A DNA stretch of 64,000 nucleotides, from NCBI RefSeq assembly GCF_002097535.1, contig NZ_CP020772.1:1364001-1428000 (forward strand), in the 5' to 3' direction. Made by a program: the position numbers and the translations under genes. Under the pieces are notes generated by a model. That model saw only the letters and a list, made by a program, of their open reading frames with translations. It made no database searches and had not been told where the DNA came from. Shown here in pieces: positions 46,483 to 56,711 of the stretch (positions are counted from its first letter, which is position 1; every line of letters starts with the position of its first letter). Source of the stretch: Halobacillus mangrovi. Lineage in GTDB: Bacteria > Bacillota > Bacilli > Bacillales > Halobacillaceae.

Positions 46483-47316
46483 ATGACTTGTACACCTGAA
46501 GCCTTGGACCGGGTTTTTCTCCAATTAGGTCCCCTATCGATCTATTGGTATGGAGTAATTATAGCGACAGGAGCATTCCTAGGGCTATTGATTGCGACAA
46601 GAGAAACGGAACGTCTAGGCTTAAAGAAAGATTACATGATCGACATCGTCGTTTACGCGATTCCAGCGGCGATTGTTTTTGCTAGATTATACTACGTTAT
46701 TTTTGAATGGGATCGGTATGTCGGTGGCCCCTGGTGGGATATCTTCGCGATTTGGGAAGGCGGTATCGCCATACATGGAGCCCTTATCGGGTCTGTTTTG
46801 ACGGCTTATCTATATACGAAAATTAAAGGCCTTTCTTTCTGGATGATCGCAGATATAGCTGCCCCAAGCATTATTCTTGGTCAGGCGATCGGACGATGGG
46901 GAAACTTCATGAACCAGGAAGCTCATGGAGGACCTGTTTCTGAAAGCTTTTATAATAGCTTTATGCAGTATCTACCAGGATTCATCAATCAGCAAATGTG
47001 CATTGGTGGAACATTGTATCACCCAACTTTCCTTTATGAATCTGTTTGGAATATCCTTGGATTCATCTTCCTGCTGGTACTGCGCCACAAGTTCAATCCT
47101 CGTAGAGGCGAAGTTTTCTTGAGCTATGTGATCTGGTATTCCTTCGGACGATTTTTCATCGAAGGTATGCGTACAGACAGTCTATATCTATTTGGTGAAA
47201 TTCGTACGGCTCAGTTTATTTCCATAATTCTTATTGCCTTAGCGATTGCTGTTATTATTTATCGACGTAAATCAGGAATGGCAAATAAATATTATAACGG
47301 AAAGAAAGTAAAATAA
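46483..47316 (+). CDS. lgt: Prolipoprotein diacylglyceryl transferase
   Basis: Lgt transfers diacylglycerol from phosphatidylglycerol to the lipobox cysteine of prolipoproteins. The 277-aa protein has about seven helices and the family signature [18 protein letters not shown] near residue 130, with the essential Arg and Asn, and [11 protein letters not shown] near 90 with the conserved His. The C-terminal [18 protein letters not shown] is also typical. RBS GGAGGGG, ATG 46483. Lies between hprK and yvoD. Confidence 0.96.
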   Translation: MTCTPEALDRVFLQLGPLSIYWYGVIIATGAFLGLLIATRETERLGLKKDYMIDIVVYAIPAAIVFARLYYVIFEWDRYVGGPWWDIFAIWEGGIAIHGALIGSVLTAYLYTKIKGLSFWMIADIAAPSIILGQAIGRWGNFMNQEAHGGPVSESFYNSFMQYLPGFINQQMCIGGTLYHPTFLYESVWNILGFIFLLVLRHKFNPRRGEVFLSYVIWYSFGRFFIEGMRTDSLYLFGEIRTAQFISIILIALAIAVIIYRRKSGMANKYYNGKKVK

Positions 47317-47329
47317 GGGAGAAGTAGAA

Positions 47330-48286
47330 ATGAAGGGAATACTCATACGAGGCGGAAAAAAAGGGCTGGAGCTGACTTGGACGCTTGGAAAAGTTATTTT
47401 TCCTGTAACGTTGATTGTGACTATTCTTCAATTCACTCCCATTCTGCCTTGGGTCATGGAAAAGCTGGAACCTGTAATGGGGTGGATCGGATTATCAGGG
47501 GAAGCGGCTGTTCCGCTCGTAGTTGGAAACTTTTTAAACTTATATGCTGGAATAGCAGCGATTATCTCGTTCGAATTCACGGTTAAAGAAGTATTCATTC
47601 TGGCTATTATGCTTTCTTTCTCGCATAACCTGCTGATAGAGTCAACGGTAGCCAAACGTGTCGGTGTAAGCTGGTGGTTTGTTGCTGGAGTCAGACTTGG
47701 CCTGGCATTCTTGTCTGCTACGCTTATTAACCTCTTCTGGAAAGGCGGAGGCGAGATAGCAAAATATGGACTGGCACCAGAGAAAACAGCTGATCCAAAC
47801 GGTTGGACGGAGATCATCTGGCAGGGACTGGAGACAGCTGTTGCTGGTATTTTTCAGCTTGCTCTCATTGTCATACCTTTAATGATTTTTATGCAATATC
47901 TAAGGGAAAAAGGTTGGCTCGACCGTTTTTCTGGATGGGTCGCGCCATTCACAAAATTCCTCGGCATGGATAGAAATACTTCAATGACGCTTGTAGCGGG
48001 ACTAACCATTGGACTAGCTTACGGCGCAGGTTTGATGATTCAGGCGGTTGAAGAGGATGGAGTATCTAAGAAGGATATGTATTTAGCCCTCTTATTTTTA
48101 GTTTCCTGCCATGCCGTTATTGAAGACACCTTGATTTTTATCCCGCTCGGAATCCCGATCTGGCCGTTGCTTGCCGTTCGGCTGTTGACGGCAATCCTGC
48201 TTACAGCTACCGTCGGCTTTATTTGGAACAAATTACAACAAGAGAGAAAGGACACTTCCCATGAGCATAGATACCATACTTTTTGA
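47330..48286 (+). CDS. yvoD: Nucleoside-recognition (Gate) domain membrane protein YvoD
   Basis: A 318-aa integral membrane protein with two nucleoside-recognition/Gate domains (about 45-140 and 175-285), containing NFLNLYAGIAAII, LSFSHNLLIEST, VAGLTIGLAYGAGLMI and SCHAVIEDTLIFIPLG. The paired segments suggest an inverted repeat transporter-like fold; substrate unknown. RBS GGGAGAAG, ATG 47330. It overlaps ppaX by 26 bp and stays in the hprK operon. Confidence 0.9.
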   Translation: MKGILIRGGKKGLELTWTLGKVIFPVTLIVTILQFTPILPWVMEKLEPVMGWIGLSGEAAVPLVVGNFLNLYAGIAAIISFEFTVKEVFILAIMLSFSHNLLIESTVAKRVGVSWWFVAGVRLGLAFLSATLINLFWKGGGEIAKYGLAPEKTADPNGWTEIIWQGLETAVAGIFQLALIVIPLMIFMQYLREKGWLDRFSGWVAPFTKFLGMDRNTSMTLVAGLTIGLAYGAGLMIQAVEEDGVSKKDMYLALLFLVSCHAVIEDTLIFIPLGIPIWPLLAVRLLTAILLTATVGFIWNKLQQERKDTSHEHRYHTF

Positions 48287-48899
48287 TTTAGATGGAACGT
48301 TGATTGACACGAACGAGTTGATCATCGCTTCCTTCACTCATACGATCAGTCAGTATAGTGATCGTGAATACAAACGTGAAGAAATTTTGGATTTCATTGG
48401 ACCTCCGCTTCGTGAAAGTCTCCAAAAGATTAACCCTGACCATGTTGAAGAGATGGTGGAAACCTATCGTAAGCACAACATTGAACATCATCATGATTAT
48501 GTAAAAGCGTATGAAGGTGTTGTGGAGACGATTCACAAGTTAAAGGATCAAGGCTTCCGGCTGGGGATTGTGACAACTAAAATGCGCAATACCGTGCATA
48601 TGGGGCTGGAATTGACTAAGTTGGATGGTTTATTTGAAACTATTATTACTCTTGATGATGTTTCCAATGCCAAGCCGCATCCAGAACCGATTGTGAAGGC
48701 TCTAGAGGCACTCGATGCAAAAGCTTCAAAGGCTTTAATGGTCGGTGATAATACACACGATATCGAAGCAGGTCAAAATGCAGGGACGAGGACAGCAGGT
48801 GTAGCTTGGACCGTTAAAGGCAGAGAAGTTCTGGACGATCTGAAACCGGATTACATGCTTACTCATATGAGTGAGCTGTTAGAAATAACAGGAGGGTGA
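48261..48899 (+). CDS. ppaX: Pyrophosphatase PpaX
   Basis: HAD phosphohydrolase that splits the pyrophosphate produced when HprK/P dephosphorylates Ser-HPr. The 212-aa protein has motif I FDLDGTLIDTNELI with nucleophile Asp9, motif II IVTTKM, Lys in VSNAKPHPEPIV and motif IV VGDNTHDIEAGQNAG. ATG 48261 lies inside yvoD with AGAGAAAGGA upstream, giving translational coupling. Operon position identical to B. subtilis. Confidence 0.94.
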   Translation: MSIDTILFDLDGTLIDTNELIIASFTHTISQYSDREYKREEILDFIGPPLRESLQKINPDHVEEMVETYRKHNIEHHHDYVKAYEGVVETIHKLKDQGFRLGIVTTKMRNTVHMGLELTKLDGLFETIITLDDVSNAKPHPEPIVKALEALDAKASKALMVGDNTHDIEAGQNAGTRTAGVAWTVKGREVLDDLKPDYMLTHMSELLEITGG

Positions 48900-48902
48900 C
48901 GA

Positions 48903-49442
48903 ATGCGTAAAACCGAGCGATATTCCGTCAAAGGAGCCAATTCGCTTTGGCACGTGTATAAAACTGTGCCTTTTTTAAAAGTGGTAAAAAATTTCGTCGT
49001 CATCCAGCTCGCCCGCTATACTCCTTTCCTGGGAATGAAGACCTGGCTGTACCGGACTTTTTTACGAATGAAGGTCGGAAATCAAACAGCCTTTGCTCTC
49101 ATGGTTATGCTTGATGTTATGTATCCAGAGCGAATCCAGGTAGGAAGAAATACGGTCATTGGCTACAATACGACGATTTTGGCTCATGAATATTTGATTG
49201 AGGAATATCGCCTTGGTGATGTCATCATCGGTGACGAAGTAATGATTGGTGCGAATTCAACCATCCTTCCTGGTGTTGAAATTGGTGATGGGGCGATTGT
49301 ATCTGCAGGAACTCTTGTTCATAAAGATGTTCCCCGAGGAACGTTTGTCGGCGGAAACCCTATGAAAGTCATCTACACCAAAGCCGAAATGGATGAACGA
49401 AGAAAACATGACGACTTCTTTAAAGCCTCTGTAAAACGTTAA
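48903..49442 (+). CDS. yvoF: Left-handed beta-helix acetyltransferase YvoF
   Basis: A 179-aa hexapeptide-repeat acyltransferase. The hexapeptides run from about residue 75 to 155 (IQVGRNTVIGYNTTIL, VIIGDEVMIGANSTILPG, VEIGDGAIVSAGTLVHKDVP), ending with GGNPMKVIY as in many O-acetyltransferases. Its substrate is unknown. ATG 48903 is just after the ppaX stop with GGAGGGTGA. Last gene of the hprK operon; in B. subtilis hisZ follows directly, here the glp and fatty-acid genes intervene. Confidence 0.92.
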   Translation: MRKTERYSVKGANSLWHVYKTVPFLKVVKNFVVIQLARYTPFLGMKTWLYRTFLRMKVGNQTAFALMVMLDVMYPERIQVGRNTVIGYNTTILAHEYLIEEYRLGDVIIGDEVMIGANSTILPGVEIGDGAIVSAGTLVHKDVPRGTFVGGNPMKVIYTKAEMDERRKHDDFFKASVKR

Positions 49443-49550
49443 TAGGGGTTTTTCATATTATTGTATTTTTCAATTTATAGCCTCATTTTTGGAGACTAGA
49501 TATTGAGATAAATTAAGTTGGGATCTGTCCGTTACCATAGATGGAACAAT

Positions 49551-49666
49551 GAGGTCCGAGAAATGGCTCTTCGTGAGCATGCGCTGATATCTCCTTGAGC
49601 AATCGCTCTCCGAGGTCTTACCTGTCTTGCCTTTCCCAAAGGAGTGCACCCCATTTCTCGGACCTC
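49551..49666. repeat. 116-nt cloverleaf-like inverted repeat
   Basis: Closing stem GAGGTCCGAGAAATGG (49551-49566) pairs perfectly with 49651-49666. Inside are three small hairpins: GCTC/GAGC (49566-49578), GAGC-AATC-GCTC (49597-49608) and CCTTT-CCC-AAAGG-type (49630-49642). Confidence 0.7.
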
Positions 49667-49808
49667 TTTACAATCGTTTAGTATAACGGAAACAACTAAA
49701 TGCTTATAGATTGAATCCCATATTTCCGTTTGGCCTTCACATTCTGAATCTACTGCATAGGTTAAATGGGTTCGTTCATCTCAGAACAGAAGGGGTGGTA
49801 GGAAAATG

Positions 49809-49899
49809 GCGAGACTCCCCGGGGAGAAGGAGCTAGGCGAGACCACACAAGGAGACAGCGACTGAGGAGGCTTGGCAGTTCCCCCCGCAGGAAAGTGAG
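49809..49899 (+). repeat. Dispersed GC-rich intergenic repeat, copy 2
   Basis: Starts GCGAGACTCCCCGGGGAGAA and passes through ACTGAGGAGGCTTGGCAG to the hairpin GCAGGAAA/TTTCCTGC (49887-49910). Shares its block order with 18895-18972. Includes the palindrome CTCCCCGGGGAG (49815-49826). Confidence 0.55.
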
Positions 49900-50051
49900 A
49901 CGTTTCCTGCCAGCCCTATTACTTATAATGTAACGGACCCAAGATTACTCACAGCTGATCTGTGAGGACTTGGAGGGTAATATTATTTATAGAAGCTTCG
50001 GAATATTGGGTACACGATAAGAAGTACTTTTCGAAAGAAGTGAGGGTTTTT

Positions 50052-50597
50052 ATGAAGCTTGAACAATCGATATTGCCTGCAGTAAAGTCGATCAAAGAGT
50101 ACGAAGCCTTACTAGACAGCGACACAAATTATGTCATTTTACTAGAAACACGTCTCGGCCTCTTAAGGAAACTCGTGAAAGTGGGACAGAAGGCGGGCAA
50201 GAAAGTCTTCGTGCATATTGATCTTATCCAGGGATTAAAGGCAGATGATTACGGCATGGAATACATCGGTCAGGAAGTGAAGCCTGACGGAGTCATCTCG
50301 ACAAGGAGCCATGTCATTCATCAGGCAAAAAAGTATAACCTGATTTCTGTACAACGTTTATTTTTAATTGACAGCCAGGCGATCGAACATAATGTAAGTA
50401 TCATCAAAAAAGCAGGACCCGACTTTGTTGAAGTTTTGCCAGGCATTCTCCCGGGAATGATAAAAGAGATTAAAGACCGTTTGGGAGTCCCTGTGATCGC
50501 TGGTGGCCTGATCCGCACAAAAGAAGAAGTGGACCAGGCTCTACAAGCAGGTGCTTCCGCAGTTTCTACTTCACAGAATGATTTATGGGATTTTTGA
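50052..50597 (+). CDS. glpP: Glycerol uptake operon antiterminator GlpP
   Basis: GlpP binds glycerol-3-phosphate and the leader RNA of glp genes, letting transcription pass their terminators. The 181-aa protein is the TIM-barrel-like GlpP fold, with VFVHIDLIQGLKADDYG near 57, GVISTRSHVI near 80, VEVLPGILPGMIKEI near 130 and VPVIAGGLI near 148. ATG 50052 is chosen from family alignment; its RBS (GAGGG) is modest. First of the glycerol cluster glpP-F-K-D. Confidence 0.92.
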   Translation: MKLEQSILPAVKSIKEYEALLDSDTNYVILLETRLGLLRKLVKVGQKAGKKVFVHIDLIQGLKADDYGMEYIGQEVKPDGVISTRSHVIHQAKKYNLISVQRLFLIDSQAIEHNVSIIKKAGPDFVEVLPGILPGMIKEIKDRLGVPVIAGGLIRTKEEVDQALQAGASAVSTSQNDLWDF

Positions 50598-50641
50598 CAG
50601 CTTGGATACATACTTGCCTTTTGTGAAAAAGGAACTGCCGG

Positions 50642-50690
50642 TACACACAATCATTTGTAGAGGAACTACGAATCGTTGTGTGTATTTTTC
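50642..50690 (+). promoter_or_regulatory. Leader terminator of glpFK, likely GlpP target
   Basis: TACACACAA (50642-50650) pairs with TTGTGTGTA (50676-50684), followed by TTTTT. It stands between glpP and glpF in the 5' leader, the known arrangement for GlpP antitermination. Confidence 0.75.
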
Positions 50691-50726
50691 TCGTTACGGT
50701 TTTTTTATAGAAAGGAAGTGGCAGCG

Positions 50727-53055
<2,329 letters not shown>

Positions 53056-53059
53056 TCGA

Positions 53060-53087
53060 TTGACTCCCGCAGACTATCTGATATAAT
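53060..53087 (+). promoter_or_regulatory. SigA promoter of glpD
   Basis: TTGACT (53060-53065), 16-bp spacer, TATAAT (53082-53087), immediately after the glpK stop. Confidence 0.75.
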
Positions 53088-53123
53088 AAACCTACAAGTT
53101 AAGAAACTCGGTCGGAGATATGG

Positions 53124-53178
53124 AGAGACCACGAACCTTTATGCTTAAAGCATAAAGAATTTCGTGGTCTCTTTTTTA
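53124..53178 (+). promoter_or_regulatory. Leader terminator of glpD, likely GlpP target
   Basis: AGAGACCACGAA (53124-53135) pairs with TTCGTGGTCTCT (53161-53172), with an inner stem TTTATGC/GCATAAA; then TTTTTATTTT. It precedes glpD by about 170 bp with no gene between, as in GlpP-controlled glpD of B. subtilis. Confidence 0.82.
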
Positions 53179-53344
53179 TTTTCATTCCCTTAAATCGGAT
53201 GGCGACAGAGGTTTTAGCAAAAACTATTTCCAAAAGCCTGGAGCATTCGTGAACATTCTTACACATACTTGTAGTTCTTTTAGGGAATAAGCGTATGAGA
53301 CGACCATACTTACTGACGATAGTAAATAGAAGGAGAGATCTACC

Positions 53345-55012
53345 ATGAATTCATTTTCAAGCTATGAGCGCCAACAACATTTCGAAAAATTAACCCAGGA
53401 AGATTGGGACGTCCTTGTTATCGGTGGAGGAATAACTGGATCAGGCATCGCTCTGGATGCAGCTAGCCGAGGCATGAAAACAGCTGTTGTGGAAATGCAG
53501 GACTTCGCAGCAGGGACTTCCAGTCGCTCAACGAAGCTTGTACACGGAGGCCTTCGTTATCTGAAACAATTCGAAGTGAAAATGGTGGCCGAAGTCGGAA
53601 AAGAGCGGGAAATTGTCTATGAGAATGGTCCACACGTTACGACACCAGAATGGATGATGCTACCATTTCACGAAGGTGGGAATTTCGGTCCGTTCAGCAC
53701 AAACGTCGGACTGCGCGTTTATGACTACTTAGCAGGTGTGAAAAAATCCGAGCGTCGCACGATGTTTTCAGCCGAAGAAGCGATTGAACGTGAACCTTTA
53801 GTGAAGCGGGAAGGGCTGAAAGGAGCAGGCTTTTACGTCGAGTACAAAACTGATGATGCACGGCTGACCCTCGAAGTCATGAAAAAAGCGGTTGAGTATG
53901 GAGCTGCTTCAACAAACTACGCCAAAGTGGTTGACTTTATTTATAACGAGAATGGTACTATTCATGGCGCGAAAATTGAAGACACGGTAACAGGAAAACA
54001 GTATCACGTAAAAGCGAAGAAAATTGTAAATGCTGGCGGCCCCTGGGTTGATGAGCTTCGTGAAATCGATGGCTCTAAGAAAGGAAAGACGCTGCAGTTA
54101 ACAAAAGGCGTACACCTTGTTTTTGATCAATCTAAGTTCCCTCTAAAACAAGCCATCTATTTTGACAGTCCAGATGGACGTATGATCTTCGCAATTCCTA
54201 GAGATGGCAAAACATACGTAGGTACAACGGATACAGAGTACAAAGAAGAAATTGCCCATCCAACCATGACAGAAGCAGATCGGGACTACATTCTGGATGC
54301 GATTCATATGATGTTCCCTACAGTTGAGGTTACGGCGAACGATGTAGAATCTAGCTGGGCAGGATTACGACCGCTGATTCATGAAGAAGGTAAAGATCCT
54401 TCTGAAATCTCAAGGAAAGACGAAATTTTCATTTCTGATTCCGGCCTCATTTCCATGGCAGGAGGAAAACTGACAGGATACCGGAAGATGGCTCAAACAG
54501 CTATCGACCTGGTACGTGATCAGTTAATGGAAGAGTATGGCATTCGTTATTCAGATTCGGAAACGAAGCACATGCCAATTTCTGGCGGAGATGTTGGTGG
54601 TTCCAAAGGTTTCAAACAGTTTAAGAAAGAACGGATCCAGATCGGTGAATCCATCGGCCTCAGCCATGAGGAAGCGGATAAGTTAGTCCGCCTCTATGGA
54701 TCAAATGTGGATGCGGTCTTCCACATTTATAAGAATCGTAAGAAGGATGCTAAGAAAGAAGGAATTGATCCGATCGTATTCGCTCAGCTTGTGTACGGGT
54801 TAGAAGCTGAATTAACTTATAAACCAGTAGACTTCTTTATCCGTCGAACAGCAGCTCTTTTCTTCAATATCCATTGGGTTCACGAACATAAAGAGTCGGT
54901 CATTGATTTTATGGCCAAAGAATTGAATTACACCGAAATTCAGAAGAGTGACTATACGGAAGCATTAGAACTATTATTGAAAGAAGCCGTCAAACCTGTT
55001 CAATATGTATAA
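53345..55012 (+). CDS. glpD: Aerobic glycerol-3-phosphate dehydrogenase
   Basis: Membrane-associated flavoprotein that oxidises glycerol-3-phosphate to dihydroxyacetone phosphate and feeds quinones. The 555-aa protein begins with a FAD Rossmann motif VLVIGGGITGSGIALDAASR (residues 24-43), then SSRSTKLVHGGLRYL, and ends with the DAO C-terminal domain (about 390-540). RBS AAGGAG, ATG 53345. Own promoter and regulated leader in front, terminator behind. Length and motifs fit B. subtilis GlpD. Confidence 0.96.
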   Translation: MNSFSSYERQQHFEKLTQEDWDVLVIGGGITGSGIALDAASRGMKTAVVEMQDFAAGTSSRSTKLVHGGLRYLKQFEVKMVAEVGKEREIVYENGPHVTTPEWMMLPFHEGGNFGPFSTNVGLRVYDYLAGVKKSERRTMFSAEEAIEREPLVKREGLKGAGFYVEYKTDDARLTLEVMKKAVEYGAASTNYAKVVDFIYNENGTIHGAKIEDTVTGKQYHVKAKKIVNAGGPWVDELREIDGSKKGKTLQLTKGVHLVFDQSKFPLKQAIYFDSPDGRMIFAIPRDGKTYVGTTDTEYKEEIAHPTMTEADRDYILDAIHMMFPTVEVTANDVESSWAGLRPLIHEEGKDPSEISRKDEIFISDSGLISMAGGKLTGYRKMAQTAIDLVRDQLMEEYGIRYSDSETKHMPISGGDVGGSKGFKQFKKERIQIGESIGLSHEEADKLVRLYGSNVDAVFHIYKNRKKDAKKEGIDPIVFAQLVYGLEAELTYKPVDFFIRRTAALFFNIHWVHEHKESVIDFMAKELNYTEIQKSDYTEALELLLKEAVKPVQYV

Positions 55013-55020
55013 AGTTAAGA

Positions 55021-55050
55021 ATGGTCCTCTGTATAGAGGGCCATCTTTTT
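55021..55050 (+). terminator. Terminator of glpD
   Basis: ATGGTCCTCT and AGAGGGCCAT around GTAT, then CTTTTT. Confidence 0.85.
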
Positions 55051-55136
55051 ATGGCTCACATCACCTGCTTTTTCTATTTGAATTGAAACCTTTTTCCAGT
55101 TTTATACGTATAAAAGATAAGGGAAGGTGAAGAGGA

Positions 55137-55961
55137 ATGACAAACGTTCAAACTTACATAGAGAAAGATGCTCGGAAACAAATGATTGCAGGTGGGGTCC
55201 TTGTAGGGGGAGCCTTAATTTTTTTCATGGGGCTCTTTACTTTTAACGCAAGCAGTATTTTGCTAGCCATTCTATATTCAGGGGTTTTTGCGATAAGCGG
55301 ATCGACACTGCTTAGAAAAGGATATCTTGATTTACAAAAATCGAGAAATACAACTATTGATTTCAATAAAGATCAATCATTTACTTTTATTGAAAAGGTT
55401 CCGGCAAGAATGTTTGTTGGTCGAAGGGAGAAAGAGTTCTTTAAGGCCGAGCTTTATGATATGGCAGGAGAAAGTTATGGGAAAATCGAAGAAGAATCTC
55501 CTAATAAGCGTAAGAACTCCTTTCTGCTCGCTGCTCTATTATCTTATGGCTCCATTCGACCGGCAGACTATACCATGACAGACCAAGAAGGAAACCGGCT
55601 TTATCGAATTGAGAAGAAGGGTGGCTTCACGTGGCGCGGGTATGTACAAAATGACATTGAGCAGTACGTAGCTTACACAGAATCTTCTAAGGATAAAGCA
55701 ACTGGACAACGGGTGTATCACTATATTGAAAAGGAAGGTTGCCGATGGAGTGCGGCAGGGGATGAGCAGGTGGCTCATTTCAAGATAAAGGATGCTTCCG
55801 GAAAAGATTGGGCAGTCTTGAAAAGTGGGGCGGTACCTGTAGAAGCGGCCGAGCGTTTTAGTGATATTCAAGGTTCTGTGATTGAATGGAAGATCAGAGA
55901 AGAGATACCGAATTCCTTGATGGCTTTTGTTTTCCTTTTACAAACTCGATATCAGATATAA
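55137..55961 (+). CDS. Hypothetical membrane protein with tubby-like C-terminal region
   Basis: A 274-aa protein with two close membrane helices (about 17-37 and 40-58) and a long polar remainder of beta-strand character (residues 80-270), including KVPARMFVGRREKEFFKAEL and RIEKKGGFTWRGYVQ. The alternating pattern resembles tubby/LURP-like domains, but I cannot support that from the sequence alone. RBS GGAAGGTGA, ATG 55137. It follows glpD but has its own space and terminator; role unknown. Confidence 0.65.
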   Translation: MTNVQTYIEKDARKQMIAGGVLVGGALIFFMGLFTFNASSILLAILYSGVFAISGSTLLRKGYLDLQKSRNTTIDFNKDQSFTFIEKVPARMFVGRREKEFFKAELYDMAGESYGKIEEESPNKRKNSFLLAALLSYGSIRPADYTMTDQEGNRLYRIEKKGGFTWRGYVQNDIEQYVAYTESSKDKATGQRVYHYIEKEGCRWSAAGDEQVAHFKIKDASGKDWAVLKSGAVPVEAAERFSDIQGSVIEWKIREEIPNSLMAFVFLLQTRYQI

Positions 55962-55967
55962 ATGCTA

Positions 55968-55997
55968 ACTCTCTGTAGAACAAACAGGGAGTTTTTA
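55968..55997 (+). terminator. Terminator of the hypothetical membrane protein gene
   Basis: ACTCTCTGT and ACAGGGAGT arms, then TTTTTAT. Confidence 0.75.
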
Positions 55998-56043
55998 TGT
56001 TCTATTAAAGTCAGAAATGAAAGTGTGAAGGTTGTTGAATAGA

Positions 56044-56083
56044 TCCGCTTTCTGAGGACGAATGGTCGAGCCTCCTCACTAGC
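56044..56083 (-). repeat. Dispersed GC-rich intergenic repeat, partial copy 3
   Basis: Read on the minus strand it gives GTGAGGAGGCTCGACC, TTCGTCC and AGAAAGCGGAT, aligning block by block with the 3' half of 18895-18972. Only the 3' half is present. Confidence 0.5.
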
Positions 56084-56094
56084 TTTGGGGACCT

Positions 56095-56199
56095 TGCACC
56101 ATGTTAAGCAGTTCGTGCACCAATTGGATTAGGCGTTGCACCAAAACAGGAGGCCATTGCACCAATTCAGACAGTCCATGCATCATTTGGCAGGTATAG
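56095..56199 (+). repeat. Five tandem copies of a 21-bp repeat
   Basis: Each unit starts TGCACCA or TGCATCA, at 56095, 56116, 56137, 56158 and 56179: the period is exactly 21 bp, while the second half of each unit varies. No start codon or RBS allows it to be called coding. Confidence 0.85.
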
Positions 56200-56252
56200 A
56201 GGTGTTTTGCTTTGTGAGAGGGATCTGGCTATTAATTTCCATATTTTTATAA

Positions 56253-56283
56253 TTGCACTTTACGTTAACGTAAATGATATAGT
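56253..56283 (+). promoter_or_regulatory. MerR-type promoter with palindromic operator
   Basis: -35 TTGCAC (56253-56258) and -10 TATAGT (56278-56283) are 19 bp apart, the long spacer typical of MerR control, and the spacer holds the perfect palindrome TTTACGTTAACGTAAA (56259-56274). It drives the merR-acs-acd operon. Confidence 0.8.
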
Positions 56284-56321
56284 TTAATTGTGAGAATTTT
56301 CTAACGTTAGAAGGGGATGGG

Positions 56322-56711
56322 ATGGCTGATTTTTTATCCATTGCTGAAGTCGCTGAACATTTTGACGTGTCTCAAAGGACAATTCGTTATTATGAAGAAA
56401 TCGGTTTAATTGATCCACCCAGACAAAACAAACGACGAATCTTCAGTCCAGCAGATATGACGCGGCTGAGTTTGGTTTTCCGTGGCAAAAAATATGGTTT
56501 CCAGCTGGATGAGATAAAAGACATGGTTGAGCTTTTCGAAAAGGACCCTTCAGGAGTAAAGCAACTGGAGCGGACGATCGGGTACGGTAAAAAGAAAATG
56601 TTGGAGGTGGATGCGCGGATTCGGGAATTGGAGCAGTTGAAGGCTGAAATGAATGATTGGCTCAATAAGTTTGAAGAGGAATTAATTAAGAGGAAAGGGG
56701 ATTCTTTATGA
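56322..56711 (+). CDS. MerR family transcriptional regulator
   Basis: A 129-aa MerR regulator: winged helix-turn-helix (FLSIAEVAEHFDVSQRTIRYYEEIGLI, residues 4-30), the second wing (FSPADMTRLSLVFRGKKYGFQLDEI), and a dimerisation coiled coil (about 80-125) without metal-binding cysteines. The neighbours and the TTTACGT..ACGTAAA operator suggest the LiuR/FadR-like group that controls branched-chain or fatty acyl-CoA degradation; this is an inference. RBS AAGGGGATGGG. It overlaps the next gene by ATGA. Confidence 0.87.
   Translation: MADFLSIAEVAEHFDVSQRTIRYYEEIGLIDPPRQNKRRIFSPADMTRLSLVFRGKKYGFQLDEIKDMVELFEKDPSGVKQLERTIGYGKKKMLEVDARIRELEQLKAEMNDWLNKFEEELIKRKGDSL

Larger units (their letters stand above)
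49443..50051. other. 609-bp intergenic region holding a structured non-coding insertion
   Basis: No gene seen. It contains an element with imperfect terminal inverted repeats (TTGGG..TCCGTTAC at 49519-49535 and GTAACGGACCCAAG at 49930-49943), a 116-nt inverted-repeat structure (49551-49666) and a GC-rich dispersed repeat (49809-49899). Confidence 0.6.

Noticed and set aside
49443..50051. tRNA gene suggested by the cloverleaf-like fold
   Set aside because: The 116-nt length, absent T-loop sequence and 16-bp closing stem do not fit a tRNA.
56095..56199. CRISPR array
   Set aside because: Units are only 21 bp, contiguous without spacers and strongly diverged; no cas genes nearby.
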